Source of the DNA: Purpureocillium takamizusanense
Taxonomy: Eukaryota; Ascomycota; Sordariomycetes; Hypocreales; Ophiocordycipitaceae
Assembly: GCF_022605165.1 (NCBI RefSeq)
Contig: NC_063075.1
Span: 248,001-312,000, forward strand
Reading direction: 5' to 3'
DNA: 64,000 nucleotides
Shown here piece by piece: positions 26,551-39,761 of the stretch. Within the stretch, counting starts at the first letter, position 1; the number at the start of each line of letters is the position of its first letter. The notes beneath the pieces were generated by a model that did no database searches, was not told the origin of the DNA, and saw only the letters and a program-made list of their open reading frames with translations. The position numbers and the translations under genes were made by a program.

Positions 26551-27556
26551 TGACGAGGCGTCGGTTGGGCTGCTCGGTCCCCGCCTGCAGAGCAGAGCAG
26601 AGCAAAGAAAAGCAGAGCGGGGCGGTCTATGCCCCACGGCACGCCAATCTGTGTCGTTGAACTCCCATGACCTCACCCTGCAGTCTCTGGCCCGGCAAGC
26701 AACCTTTTTTTTTTTCTCTCCCGGTCCCCCGTGTCTGCTGTCGCGCCGAGGGGTTGGGTCGACGTGATGGCGTTGTCGACACATTGGTACATGGCGTCGT
26801 TGGTGAAACAGCCGACTTCTCGATTCGGCTACGCACCTTGGGTAGCTCAAAGTTCAGACTTCGGGGCCCGTGGCGGTGCCCGGCCAAGCCCGACGGTGAC
26901 AGGGCAAGGTAGCACTCGTCGGATCGGCCAAGGCGCGATGCGATGGGCTGTGCACGGCGCCGCGAGGAGGAGGAGATGCTAGATCCCTGACACTACCGAT
27001 AACCGTGGGCGGGCGGGCCTGCGGGACCCCCCTCCTTTCGACCTCGGCGATGTTGGAGAGCGCCTTTGCTCGCCGCGTCGGCATCTGCCGCGCGCAGGCC
27101 CCCAAACCCAGGTCCAGGTCCGGGGAGTCTGGACGGGCATGAAGCACGGCACACGAGATGCGGCTGTCCTTCCTGGACGCCGAACCCGAGGCAGCAGCAG
27201 CAGCAGCAGCTTCTACTACTACTATTACCACGGGGGAGGACCCTGCGTCGCGGGGAGAAAGGGGGGGGGGGGTGGGAGGAACACACGCAGATAAGAGCAT
27301 CCAGGTATATTCTCTGCGTACGAAGTACAGTACGTACGCGGGTGTGCTATGTAAAGCAAGGTTTCCCCTAAAGTCGATCAGGTTTTGGCCCCCAGACCTG
27401 GACGAGGACGACGGCCGAACTGGTGGGATCACGGGCACTGGGCATGCATGGTTCATGGATTGATTAGTATGGCGAAGCGGCACGGCGGGCGACGGCATCG
27501 ATCCGAGTTGGTGTGGGCAGCGTTCTCCCTCGTGTGTGCTCGCACGCCCATCCATG

Positions 27557-27560
<4 letters not shown>

Positions 27561-27600
<40 letters not shown>
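27561..27600. repeat. (TC)20 dinucleotide tract
   Basis: A perfect TC run is followed at once by a CG/GCGC tract. A GATAGA run at about 27968-27990 and a GA run at about 28028-28042 lie some 400 bp downstream on the same strand. Confidence 0.9.
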
Positions 27601-27610
<10 letters not shown>

Positions 27611-30486
27611 TCGCCCCGCGCCGCGCCGCGGCTGAGGCGAGACGTCTGCAACGCGAACCCCCCCCCTTGCTGGGCCGCCTGTACATACGTATACATATTA
27701 CACATTACACGCATATACATACATACGTCACGTATACACACACACACACATATATATATACATGTCGCAGGGGCACACGTATGTATGTACAGAGAAAAAG
27801 GACCGCGCGGGGCGAGATGTAGCCAGCGGAAAGAGCCATCTGGATGATTGATACCCCGTCTTTTGCCTCGGCTCTTTTCCTCTCTCCTACCCCTGTTGTC
27901 TTTTCGTTTGCGGCGGGGCAGTAAGTTAGCCAGCGGGGCAAAGACCTCCTCTGCGGCTGAGAGACGAGATAGAAATAGAGATAGAGATAGAGGGTGTGTG
28001 TGTGTAAGAGCGAGAGCGCGAGAGCGCGAGAGAGAGAGAGAGCGAAAGAAGTTACTTTGCAAACGTGGAGCGATGGATGCGAGAAAGGAGGAGGCGGCGG
28101 TGCGTAAAGAGAGAGACGCGGGTGTTTCATCTTTTTGGGGCCCTGCAGGTACATAATAAGGTACTAAGGTTCCATAGTAGGGTGGTGGAGTCGGGGAATC
28201 TACAGCAGCACATGGTTAGTACTCCGTACACACACACACGAGTACGAGGTAATGTGGTTACCCTAGGTACTGTAAGGTACTCCATATACATACATGCATT
28301 AAGGTTAGTACTCTAGGAGAATTCAGTCTTCCCTGCTGGATGTTATACCTACCTAGTACTGGTTTACGTCAAGCTACCAAGTTAGTACTACTATTTGTAC
28401 CAAGGCACTTCGATGTGGGCGTCGTTGTCGAAAAAGTCCGGGCGGGCTCAAGTCCGGTCCCGTCCACACTCGCCCGCGCCGGCGGGGAGACTCTGTGCAC
28501 CACCGCCACAATATACTACAGTAAGACACTACACTACTTCGCACACTACTTCGTAAGGCACACTAAATGATGCGCTAGGTACCTCTACAATGTGTGTATG
28601 AAGTACGTGCAACACTGCAATCCCATCCCCTGCCGGCTAGCTACTAACTTACTACCTACCTAGTACTAAGGTAGCACAGACCTGCTGCTCCTGCTGCTGG
28701 AGCCCAGCAGTTTCGGAAGAAGCGCTCTGCCTCCCGCTCCCCTCGCCTCCACTCCCACTCCCCCCCCAATTCCCCCTCTTTCCGCCAGGGCTGTGTGCAG
28801 CACGCACGGGGCCGACCGTGGCGTGCGTTTCTTCCCTGTCCTGTCTTGCTGCTCGCGAGCTCGTGAGGGTGACGGACCGGACAGAAAGGGAAAGGAAGGG
28901 GCCATGTCAAAACCTTCGTCGTCTGGTGTGTGCTCATCCATCTACTACCTTACCTGTAGTCGAGTCTATAAAAAGAAAAAAGATGCATTGGTACCTTACC
29001 TTGTAGCAGGTACTTCGCTACGTGCCAGGGCAGGGTCCATGTATTTTTTACCTTGATCAATCGATACCTCAGTACCTACCTACCTACTCAGCTGCCCTCG
29101 CTGTCCCCTACTTTGAAGCTGGGCTCGCCTCGAGTGCAAATAACGTACCTAGGTAGGTAGGCAAGTAGGCACTTGGGTAGGTCAATACGAAGCTGCTTTC
29201 GCTCATTAGACCTCTGCTTGCGTACTCAAAGGAACAGTTGGTGCGTCGTCCGTCCCAGCAACAGGGCCGGTACCCTGCCTGAAAGTGGCACCCTTGGCTC
29301 TCTGTACGTTAGTTAGTACCTGGCCTGCCTTATTAGCAGCGAGCTGAGGGCATGCACTAGGCTTTGCCGGTTGTGTGCCTTCATCAGTTGCCGAGATGAT
29401 GGCAGCGACACATCCTGCCCGTCAGATGCAAAGAGAGGAGAGGGGCGGGCGATAGTCCATGGATATGAGAAATACAAACATCGTGGGTGAGTAATAAAGC
29501 ACAGGCAGCAACTTCCTTTGCACGTACGTACGAAGCACGTCGTACAGTACTAATGTAATGGTGAATCGTGGTTAGAGTAGTAGCAGCAGATACGCACGTA
29601 CACATCGACAAGCCCAACCGCGCACGACGCACGGTTGCTGTGGTAAAAAGAGATGACGGATTGCACCGCGCCCGGCACCCGGCCCGAGCGGGAAGTGGAC
29701 CGACCGACCGTCTCTGCGCGAGACGAAAGCTGATGATGGTGATTCCAACAACATACCGATGTGGCACCGGCGTGCAGGCGACGACGACGGCGACGCCGTA
29801 ATAATGCGGCCCCGTTGCCCGTCTCTCGAGGCCGAGTGGATGGACGTCGTGGCTGGCGTCATTGCGGATCTGCCGTCCCGCGCCATCGAGGTGATCTGCT
29901 CTGCGGGATGGAGCCCACAAGAGACGGCGCCACCTAAATCGTCACCTCGGCGATACAGTGCCCGACACCTGGTGGTGCCGCGTCCTCTCGTAGCACACGG
30001 TGTCAAGCTTGACAGGGGGGCGCGCTCGATAACGTATCGACTACGCACGTAGTGGTCGTACAGACGTGACGCTTCCGCGTTGCTTCCCACGTCGAGGCAA
30101 CGCCGCTCGCAGTCCACGATTGGCTGCTTGGCGTATTTGTCGAGGCATTTGATGAGAGCCGTGGGGGGGGCCCATGTTGAAGTCGGTGATTGCCAATACC
30201 CGCCTAGATTTCGGTTCGGCAGCAACAGGAGCGTTGGCGGTGACAATTTTGCGTATGTCGATCGGCCGGAACGAGGAGTGTGTGCCTGTATACTGTATGT
30301 GTGTGCGTATTTCTTGCGTCGAGATGTGCCTGCACAGACCACCAGAAGAAGCTGGGCATGACAAATAAAGCCGCATCGCACGCCAGACCTCGTTCTTGCC
30401 TCAGATGCCGCGGGGTCAGAAGGAGGAGAGCCAAGTCTCAACGAACGCTGGCTGGCTGACTGCATAGGCAAGTGCTAGTAATACAT

Positions 30487-30524
<38 letters not shown>

Positions 30525-30526
30525 GC
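30487..30526. repeat. (CACG)10 tetranucleotide repeat
   Basis: A near-perfect CACG run of about ten units lies in non-coding DNA. Confidence 0.9.
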
Positions 30527-31684
30527 ACAGGGCTTGCTCTTCCAAGCGAACCGGGGCCATGGACGATTGATTCATGGTGGTGGAGCTGGCAGGGCTGAGC
30601 AGGAGACGGGGACAAGACCTGCTGGTCACGTCACAGAGCAAAACGAATGACGCTCTTCTTGTTGCCCGCCCACTGTTTTGATCAGCAAGCTCAGGAGCAC
30701 CACCACGGACATGCAAGTTCGTCGCAACCTCGCCAATGAAAACGAAATGGCATGGCATGGCAGTCCGCGGCAAAGCGGGCAGGACCAACAGCCACGGTTG
30801 CATTCTGAACGACTTGCTGCGAACCATCCGTCCACGAGTGGGGGAGATGTCGCGCTGCTGCATGACCTAGTCGCAGCTAGTATCAGCAATCTGGCGTGAG
30901 CTCGGCGAGGACAACGTTCAGTAGCGCAAAGAAATCATGAGTCGTGGCCGTGCGAGGCTCGTCCCTCCTCCGTGCATACATACACATACAGACGAGCGAG
31001 GCCTGTTTAGCCGGGACGATGATGCGCAGCGCGAAAGGCTCAGCCCACCAAACCAGGTACCCGTCGGCAGCCAGCGGGCGGGCCCCTGTCTACCAGCCCA
31101 AGGGAAGGAGGGGGGGGGGGGGGGCTGAACATGGATCGTTTCGCAGTGCCCGTTTGGGATGGTGGCGAGTGAGAGAGCGAGTGCGGCCGGGTTAGCGGAA
31201 CCTTGCGCTCGGGAGGCCGGCGGGCCATTGGCTCCTCCGAGGCGTTTCGAAACAGCCGGCCCAAGAGGCCCGGGCAGAACCCTTGATGATGATGATGCTG
31301 ATGATGATGATGCGCCACACATGACCGATAGCTGCGCCGATTGAGCGGATTCCCCGAAGGCCGGCGCCAGCTTTGCCTCTGGCGTCGTGTTTCAGGTGTC
31401 TGTGCGGCGGCTGCGCCTTGCCGTGCTGCTTCACGCGCCGTCGAGTCAACCATCGCAGAGGCTGCTGCTCTGTGGCGTGGTGAAGACAGAACGGAGAGTT
31501 CGGCCTGCCGCCGTGTCAGAAGGGCTGAAGACGATGCTGGTCGAGTCCCAGCGTAGGATGGTCAACAACGAGAGAGACGCTGTATGCCTGTACCAAGTAC
31601 GGTACAACGCCTATGCGTCATGACTCCGGTGGCTTATTCATACGTACGATGGCGAGCAGAAAAGAGCAAGGATGGATGCGGAGG

Positions 31685-31686
<2 letters not shown>

Positions 31687-31715
<29 letters not shown>
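31687..31715. repeat. GCA trinucleotide repeat
   Basis: About nine GCA units lie in non-coding DNA. A similar run codes for glutamine in the C2H2 gene. Confidence 0.85.
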
Positions 31716-33851
31716 TGAGTGGAAGACGGGCTGCTGGCACTCGTGCATGTATGCGCGGTGCGCAATCATGTCCCGAGTTGGCATTGAAGACGCGCAAACG
31801 TTGGTACGTTGGTAGCCCAACAAGGCAAGGCATGGGGTGCAGGAGAAGGGGCAAGCAGGGGGAGGTGGAGAATGAGGAGAGGCTTGGTGTTGCACGAGGA
31901 GGAAATTTCTCTACCTCGAACTTGGTGTGCGAAATGCATCAATTACCCCGGATCGCACCTTGTGCGAAGAGCTGCTAGAAGGTACCTACCTTACCTTGGA
32001 GGCATGCGTCAAGTGCATGGTATCTTGGTAGCGACAGTCCTAGTAGGATGTGCCTAGGTACTTAGTCCACTCGAAGGTGCCCCAAGGGAGGCAAGGTGAG
32101 GTACCAAGAGCCTGGGTGCCAAGGCAAGGATGAACAGTGGATGGTGCATCGCCTGGCAGGAGCAGTGGCAGCGAGCGTTCCTTCCGTCAAGTGCCGTCCC
32201 ATGTCCCGTCGTTGGACCCAAGCCCCCAAGATTGGAAGCAGCGACAGACGGCGCAAGCATCGCGGAGCAGGCACGACCAGCTGCGACGGCAAGTGCAAGG
32301 GATTAGGCATCCGAGTTCGCGTTCAGAAGTACGAAGTAGGTTACATGTACGAGTCCGTGGCTGCAAGAGAAGGCGAAGACGGAGTACCGCGTACCTTGTT
32401 CCCCGATATGACCTTGGGACGTGTTGGGAAAGTTGCATGCTGCTCCTTTCCTGCTGGGGGAAGGGACGGAGCCTACGCGAGCAAGGCAAGCTCTTGCAAT
32501 AAGGCAAGGTGGGAGCAGTTAGTACTGTAGTACCTTAGGAGAGGTATGCCGTGTTGGCCACGGGATGCCTGCCTTCTAATTACTAAACTTATTAGGTCCC
32601 TTGGGTACCTACCTAAAATGTACTATAGCTAAGGTCACCTTCCGTGGACAAGGCACATAAGGCACTGTAGTATAGCATGGAAGGAGGCTCTCCTCCGTCG
32701 TACTCTGTCCATGCTGTGCCGTGCAGAGCGGCAAGCAAGCAGACGAGCAGACCACCAAGCAAGCAAAGAAACACAACCTATTTTATTAGTCAGAGGCGCT
32801 CCAACCGGGCCGGAGGAATCCCTCCCTGGCGTCTTGCAGCAACCCCAGCAAGGGACGTACGAAGTACTGTAGGCATCTTGTGCATGGACCGCGGAAAGTA
32901 CCTACGTATTATCTCAACAAGCCCTCGTCTGGCACGACGGCACCGCATCGCCTGGCCTCGAAACCATGGCCAGCCCTGCCTTGCACCCTGCCACCCTGTA
33001 CGCCATCGTCCACAGAGGGGCACGAATCCTCAAGGCTGGTTTGTTTGTTGTTGGAAGCAGCCGCCGATGGCTCGACTCGACTCAGGTCCCGGCCCAGCCT
33101 GTGTCGCACAGCGCGTCCCGTCCCTGTGCGACCCCCGTCGACTGTCGGCCCCGACGACAATTTATCACAGAGTCCCAAGTAGGTATGTATGCACTGTATC
33201 TCATCTCACCTTGCACGTACTAACTTAGGTACTGAAATCGCCGGACCAGCACAGCGCAGCACAGCACTTGCAGATGCGGCCGAGACACCGTCTTGGAGCG
33301 GAGCTCGTCGACACGTGCCCCAGCGCCTCGACCCAACGCTGGAGAGATCGACGGCGCCGCCAGCAGCGACAGGCGAAACAAAAGCTCGCTGCGGCCCCGA
33401 TCCGTGGCCCTGGAACGCCCGCCGGCGCCTAGGCGTTCGCGTCGGCCTACTTTCGTAGCGGTCCAACCTGTTCCAACAGCATCGCCCACGATCGCCCACG
33501 GCAGACCGATACGGTCCGTCCTGTCCCAGCCACCCAGCTTGTTGGTACCTACACTCCAGTACGTATGCACTACGTGCAGTCCGTGGTGGGAGGCCAGCCA
33601 CGGCTGGGTCTGGGCGGGTGATGAGAAGTGGATAAGCACCGGCGGCCGATCACACCTCGTCACGCACAAGGAGCTGCCCCTGGCCCGGCTGGAGGTGGCT
33701 GACGATGCTGTGCTCCCAGAAGTCGTCTAGGGAGGCCCACCTTGCGCAAGCGGCACCAGACCAGCCAGACCAGACAGACCAGACCCAGGGGCACGCACGC
33801 ATGTCTTGAGGGGCCCGGAAGGGGGGGCCATGATGAGCGGTCGATATGATA

Positions 33852-33874
33852 TGCCATGCCATGCCATGCCATGC
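33852..33874. repeat. CATGC pentanucleotide repeat
   Basis: Four to five CATGC units lie in tandem. Confidence 0.8.
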
Positions 33875-36219
33875 TGTTATGCCTTGACCCCGATTCTGCA
33901 CCATGGCTGTCGCCGTCGCTGTCGACGACGTCCCGCATGTGGGCGGCACAGGACACGAGACACGAGACGCACAAGGGCAAGACACGCCGCAAAGACAGAC
34001 AATGGCCTTGTCCTCGATCACGAACTACCCCTCCCTCGGTCAAGGAAACGAACCGATGGGTGGACGGCGAGCGCCTGTCTGCCTGGGGAGACAAGGGAGG
34101 GAGGCGAAGGAGGTCATGATGGAAATCTCTCAGACGATGCGCCCATGTCCATGACCTGACTGACAAACGCCTGCCCGCCCCCAACGGCCCCAACCCACCC
34201 AATCCGGCCATGTCCATGCACGCACCAGACGCGCCTCCATGCTGCTCATCAACGGAGAGATCCACAACCACCCCAAGAAGCGAAGCCGTCTGCGCTCTCG
34301 CCAGGCGCGCTCTCTCTCTCTCTCTCTTTCTGTCGCTGCCCCTTGTTGGCCGGGCCTGGCTGGCAGGCTGGCTGCCTGGGTATCATCAACCCACGCACGT
34401 TCAGTACGCATCGCGCCTCTCGCACACAGCACCACACCGCGCTGCGCCGCGCCGTGCTGTGCTTGGGCATCACGCTTCCTTGCGGCTGCACCTGACTGAC
34501 TTCGTACGTATGTAGGCACGTTGCAGGCGTCTGTGAGCGAGCGCTGCGCACACGGGCTCGCTCGATCCCGTGCGCCTATGTATGTTGTTGGTGTAGGTAG
34601 GCGACAAAGATAGGGCAGCCAGCGCGCGCTGGGGCCTTGTCGGCGCACGCCCCCAGGCCCTCATCCTTCATCAAAGCCCGTCATTTTGGCGCCGAAGCCC
34701 TCGTGGGCCTCAGGCGATTGCCGCCGCCGCCGCCCCATCATGAGACCACGGCCAGAGGTGCCGCTCACAAACTCGGACGCATACCTCGGCGGATAGCGAA
34801 CTAGCGAGCGTCATCATTATCGAGCCCCCCAATCACGGCTGTACCGGAAATCGTAGGGAGAAGGGCTCGTTGGCATGTCCTGCTTTGGCACCAGGACGAC
34901 TTGGCTCGCGAACCACGGCGTTCCGCACACAAGGTTGACTGACGGACGTGCATGGACGACGCATGTACTTTGTTTGTCTGTACGTACATACATGCCTACG
35001 TCCACACGTCGAGTCGACCTACGACTACTCATGTAGCAGGCATGCTCCTGTATCTCCGAGGCACGAGATAGATGCGTTGTGCATCCATGTCCGGTTTCCC
35101 GCCCAGCCCTAGACACAGGAGCCGGCAGCAGCAGAAACACACGGACACCATGGGCAGCAGAGCTAGAGGAGGAGGCTTGCGAGAGCGCATGCACACACAC
35201 ACACAACACTCGGTTGCACACCTCCCAGCACCCCCTGGATGGATCCTCCGGGAAGAGACCGCCCCCCCCCCAGGCCCCCCCCCCTTTTCCGTACTAATAA
35301 TAATACTAATACTTTACGCGCGGAGAATCCCCTTCCCTGTTGGCACTAGCACCTCCACCCAAGCATGGAGTACCACTTCGCACCAAGCCCCAATCCCAAT
35401 GCCCACCCGTACCTTTGCGTCCCTTGACGTGGTACCTGGACTGGACCGGGACCTGGACATGGATGGACGGACAAGGGCCTGGCTGGCGGATCACCATGCA
35501 AAACCTCCAGGTTCTTCCTTGATGAATCCATAAAGTTTAGGCACAGCATTGCCCTCCCGAGAACCCCCCCCCCTGTCCTGTCCTGTCCTGCCCTGGCTGG
35601 TCTGTCCGTCCGTCCATCCGTCTGCTGCCCCTCTGTCTGCCTGCCTGCGCTGCCTGGCTCTCTCTCGTCCTCCTCCGCCTCCTTCTCCTCCTCTACCACT
35701 TCGTACTCTGCTGCGTGGTCATTGCTCGCGCCTGTTGACCTGCATTGCAGTGCGGCACGAGGGCGCGCGCGCGCACCAACCCTGCCCCGGCCGTTTCCTG
35801 TGCCTCGTTGCTCGTCCCCTCACTCACTCACCTGGTCGCTCACTCACACACAGACACACACACACACGCTCTCTCTATTTCTCTACACGACTGCCTACAG
35901 TTCCACATCCCAGGCACCTTGCCCGTGCCCCGGGCCCGTTACACCCAGCTTTGCTGGTGCTCGACGTTGGTCCCGCTCTGTCCCCTCGCTCGCTCGCTCC
36001 CGCTCCGCCCATCCTGGTCGTCCATCCGTCTTTCTTGTCTTCTTCCCCCCCTCCCGCCTCACCTCTCGACCGAACTGTCTCGCCCGTCCTCCCGTCCTCA
36101 TACGTTCGTTTTGTTCCCTTGTGTGAGCGTCGCCATTGCCGTCGCCGTCCTCTCGCTTATTGTCTCGCCGCCGAACCGTCTGTCGACTCATGCTCGATGT
36201 GAGGCCCTCGCCATCCATC

Positions 36220-36311
36220 ATGGACCAGAGCCAGAATCACCAACTCCCTCGGCCAACGCCGCTGCCTTCGTCGCAGGAGGATCCGTCTTCGTCGCCGTCG
36301 CAGCAGCACAG

Positions 36312-36346
<35 letters not shown>

Positions 36347-38172
36347 CTGATGCCACGCCCCAAGACGTCCTCGCCGAGGCGCGCAAGAATCTGCAGGTCC
36401 TGATCGATTCCGGCCTGTCCAAGGACCTCCTCCACAAATGGGTCGACGACAGCCAGTCGCTACAGCTCTCCTTTCCGGCCGCGAACCCGTCCTTCGTTTC
36501 GTCCTCACAACCGCAACCGCAACCACAATCGTTACTTGCTCCCCAGCACCCGCCGCCGCCGCCACCGCCTCAGTGCCCGCCGCCGCCGCCGCCCACGCAC
36601 GTCCCGTCGGTCTCGACGGCTCCCACGCCCATGGTCGCCGTGACCATGCCTTTGCCGTCCTCGTCGACCACGCAGGCGCCGGCATCGACTCCTTCCAAGC
36701 CGGAACCGCTCGCCGAAGATGTGCCCGGCCCGTGGCCATCGTCCTCGACGCTGACGTCCAACGCGCCGCGCGATCGCTCCCTGCCGAATACCGTGACCGA
36801 CGTCGATGCGTCCCTCTTCATGCCGCCCTCGGCGCCCTTCACCCACGCCCACCGACCTCGCATATCCATCTCGTCCGTGAGCTCCGGCTCGTCGGGCCAC
36901 GCCTCCATATGGTCTACCAACTCGGCGCAGTCTTCCTTTTCCTGGCACTCGGGCACGACTGGTGGCAGGTCAATGGCGCCGCTGCCGATGCCCCCGCCCA
37001 GCGCCAGCGTTCCCATCCTCAACGGCACGCACGTTGCAGCCACCGCCACCAGTCCCAACCGACAGAACATCTACTGGTGTACCTCATGCGAAACTAGCTT
37101 CAAACGAAAGTACGACTGGAAGCGCCACGAGGACGAGTTCCACGAACGCTGGAGAAAGTACCCATGCCCCGAGCCGGGCTGCAACCGCAGCTTCTGGGGC
37201 TCCAACTCGTTCAACCAGCACCACAAGCAGTGTCACGGTTGCAAGACGTGCCCCCATGCCGAAAAGGTGGTCAAGTTCCTGCGCAAGCGCAAGTACTGGG
37301 CCTGCGGCTTTTGCTCCGCCCTGCACCCCGCTCGCGAGCGCCACGTCGAGCACGTCGCCCGCCACTTTGAGTCGGGACTCACCAAGGGCGACTGGATGCA
37401 CTCAAGGGTCGTCTACGGCCTGTTGCACCAGCCGCTGATCCACGAGGCCTGGGACGCTCTGGTCAACAGCAAGCTGGCCGAGTATCAGGGCCGTCGGCCA
37501 CAGTTCAGCTGGCACCCGAGCAGGACCGGCCGCGCCCAGGGCTTCCTGGAGAAGGAGAACAACGGGCAGCTCCAGGACCTGCTCGAGTTCTTCTCGGGCG
37601 ACGAGGGCGAGGCTCGGTGGATCGTCAAGTCGGCCTTTGAGCTGGCAGACATCGTGGCTGTCCCGCCCACGCCGTCGCCGCAGTTCTCGGCGAGCATGCC
37701 GCCGCCGCAGCATTTCCCCCAGCACCAGGACCACCCTCACATGTCCTTCCAGCCTCTTCCCTCGCAGTCGCACCAGTCGATGCTCCCGTCTACGAGCCCC
37801 AACAACCAGAGCCCGTACACATCTCCCTTCCGGAGCACAATGTTTGTGCCGTCCCAACAGTTTCCTACGCCGTCACGGCCGTCTCCCGACTCGAGTTCGC
37901 ATTCGCCCCTGGCCTCGTCTCAGTCCCCGCTTGGCACGTCACATTCGCCTCTGGAGCAGCGCGAGCTCCCGCAGCTGCCCGCCTCAGCCCCAACCACCGG
38001 TGATTCGATGATGGACTTTGAGTATTCTCCGGCCCCCGTCGTTTTCGATGACTGGGAGAGCCTCGCCGGTGCCGTGGCGAGTAGCAACGACGCGACGCCA
38101 CAGCCTCAAGGGAACACGCAGGCAGACTGGGGCATGATGCAATATTTTGGAGACCCTCGCGTTACATCTTGA
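36220..38172 (+). CDS. C2H2 zinc-finger transcription factor, poly-Gln and Pro-rich
   Basis: This is an intronless regulator of 650 residues. After an 11-residue glutamine run (CAG codons, 36313-36345) comes a short helical motif, ARKNLQVLIDSGLSKDLLHKW. A Pro/Ser/Thr-rich disordered region reaches about residue 280. Two adjacent zinc fingers follow: WCTSCETSFKRKYDWKRHEDEFH (Cys2-His2, given only as a marker here) and a second C-x4-C finger, YPCPEPGCNRSFWGSNSFNQH. Further Cys/His pairs (CKTCPH, CGFCSALH) may add zinc sites. A conserved-looking helical region ends near EARWIVKSAFELADIV, and the tail is Pro/Ser-rich. ATG 36220 was chosen; an in-frame ATG at 36190 would add ten residues. The long upstream region fits a regulator with extensive control. 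I do not recognise the specific family. Confidence 0.82.
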
Positions 38173-39761
38173 TGCGGGCGATTTGACACAAGCGAATCAG
38201 CTTGCTATTCGTCTTTGATGAGCCTTACACCGGTCCCTTTTCTTGTTCTTTTTCAACGCGATTCCTTCAACTTCGCATTGCACGTATACCACGGGACGCC
38301 ACGGGTCCCCTCGACACTACAACTACACATCGTTTTCCCACTACCAGCGAACGTGCAGCCAAGGGCCCGGAGGATAATGATAATACTCTAAACAACGGTC
38401 GCAAAGCTATACAGTTATCTCACTTCACCCTGCCCTGCACGCCCTCGGACAACAGGCACGATTGGAGCCTAGTCGCTCACCGCTTCCCTTATAACGTAAT
38501 GTTTTTTTTTCTTTTAGCCCCTTTCCCCCCCCGATACAACGGCGGCGTTTGGCGGACCCATTGCGACATGTGAGAGGACCTGGATTTAGGATACCTTTTC
38601 TTTGGGACGGAATAGAGAGGAGGAGCAGCAGCAGCGGGGCGAGCGAGGGCTTGATGTATCCATGGCCATGTACAACAACGCTTCTGGCCATTCTGACAAC
38701 GTGGCCGGGGATTCGGGTCATGTAGGATATGGGCAGCGGAGGAGTGCAGGGACAGAAACGGGATAGAGAGGGCAGTCGTTGCTTGATGCTTACGGGTCTG
38801 TTGATGGTCATGACAAGGGTTTTTTTTTTCCCGAATCGGATGCCCCGAGGGCGATAGCCCTGTTTGGTCGAGGCTCAGGCTTGAAGTTACTTCTTATGTA
38901 TCTCGCGTGTTAATTGAGATATTATGGGAGATCATGACGCATCCAGCCCTGTGCCGCTGTACGAAGAGAAGAGATGGACTTGGGTAGTCGGGAAGGGAGG
39001 CCTTTTTACGGTTCTGCTGCACATGGGTGTGCGCGTGGCCGGTATGTCTCTTGCCTCGTCGCTTATGCGCGCCAGGGTGTGACTCTTGTCCCGAGAGCGG
39101 AGGCGAAAACGCGGACGGTCTGTCATGACACGAACACAGAACACCATTGAGAGCCATATCGGGATCCCCATGGGCCTCGCGCTCGCCGAAAATCACGCCA
39201 GGAATGCATCCTACCTCCCAGCACATATGCTATAACCTACATGGGTGAGTTTTGGTTGTTGGAGTCGTGAACCTTCATGGATGGTCGGTCGCTCCGTCAG
39301 GTCAGTCAGTCACAAAAGCCATGAGTCGGGGGTCGGCCCGCACATTTGCGCGCCGATGAGAAAAATTCGAACAAACCGACATCTGCTCAGGCGGCGGATA
39401 CGTACTGCATCGGCCACGCGACGCGCCGCAGCGTGAGCACATGCTCTCTCGTGTCTGGATTCTGGACAGGGTGCGGCGGGGGCGGTGCAAGTGGCGAACG
39501 GGGTTCGAGAAGGAGAAGCAAAGAAAGCTTTTGGAGCAGTGGGCCGAGCTTGACGACATGGACGGCCGTGTTTCAACTTGTTGATATGTCAGGTAGCATG
39601 TGCATAGAATAGTAGTAGTAGCAGCAGCAGGAGCAGCAGCAGCAGTATACCAAACAAGGGGCTGCTTTGCTATGAACATGGCAGCTATACGTGACATGGA
39701 GGCCGGGCAATCTAACAGTGACGGGCCCGCCCCGTGTCCACATCAATGTCCACGCCTTCAG
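38173..39761. other. Intergenic space between the convergent C2H2 and PhyH genes
   Basis: This is 3' flanking DNA of two convergent genes. It has T-runs near 38505 and 38820 and a TAG/CAG trinucleotide run at 39611-39645. No gene is supported. Confidence 0.5.

Larger units (their letters stand above)
26551..36219. other. 9.7-kb gene-poor region upstream of the C2H2 regulator
   Basis: This is the largest gap in the window. It holds CT/GA/CA/TA microsatellites at 27.5-28.05 kb and a dense set of GGTACCT/TACCTACC words at 28.1-29.3 and 31.9-33.3 kb. It also has CACG, GCA and CATGC arrays, poly-G near 31110-31125 and a long pyrimidine-rich leader from about 35.5 kb. Frames of up to about 400 codons occur (minus 26854-28062, minus 29572-30471), but they run through microsatellites or lack motifs. 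A coding-like patch at 29985-30170 on the minus strand is noted as a finding. No gene is asserted. Confidence 0.5.

Noticed and set aside
26854..28062. 402-codon minus-strand frame
   Set aside because: It runs through CT, GA, CA and TA microsatellites, giving Arg-Glu and Ser-Leu runs; no family motif.
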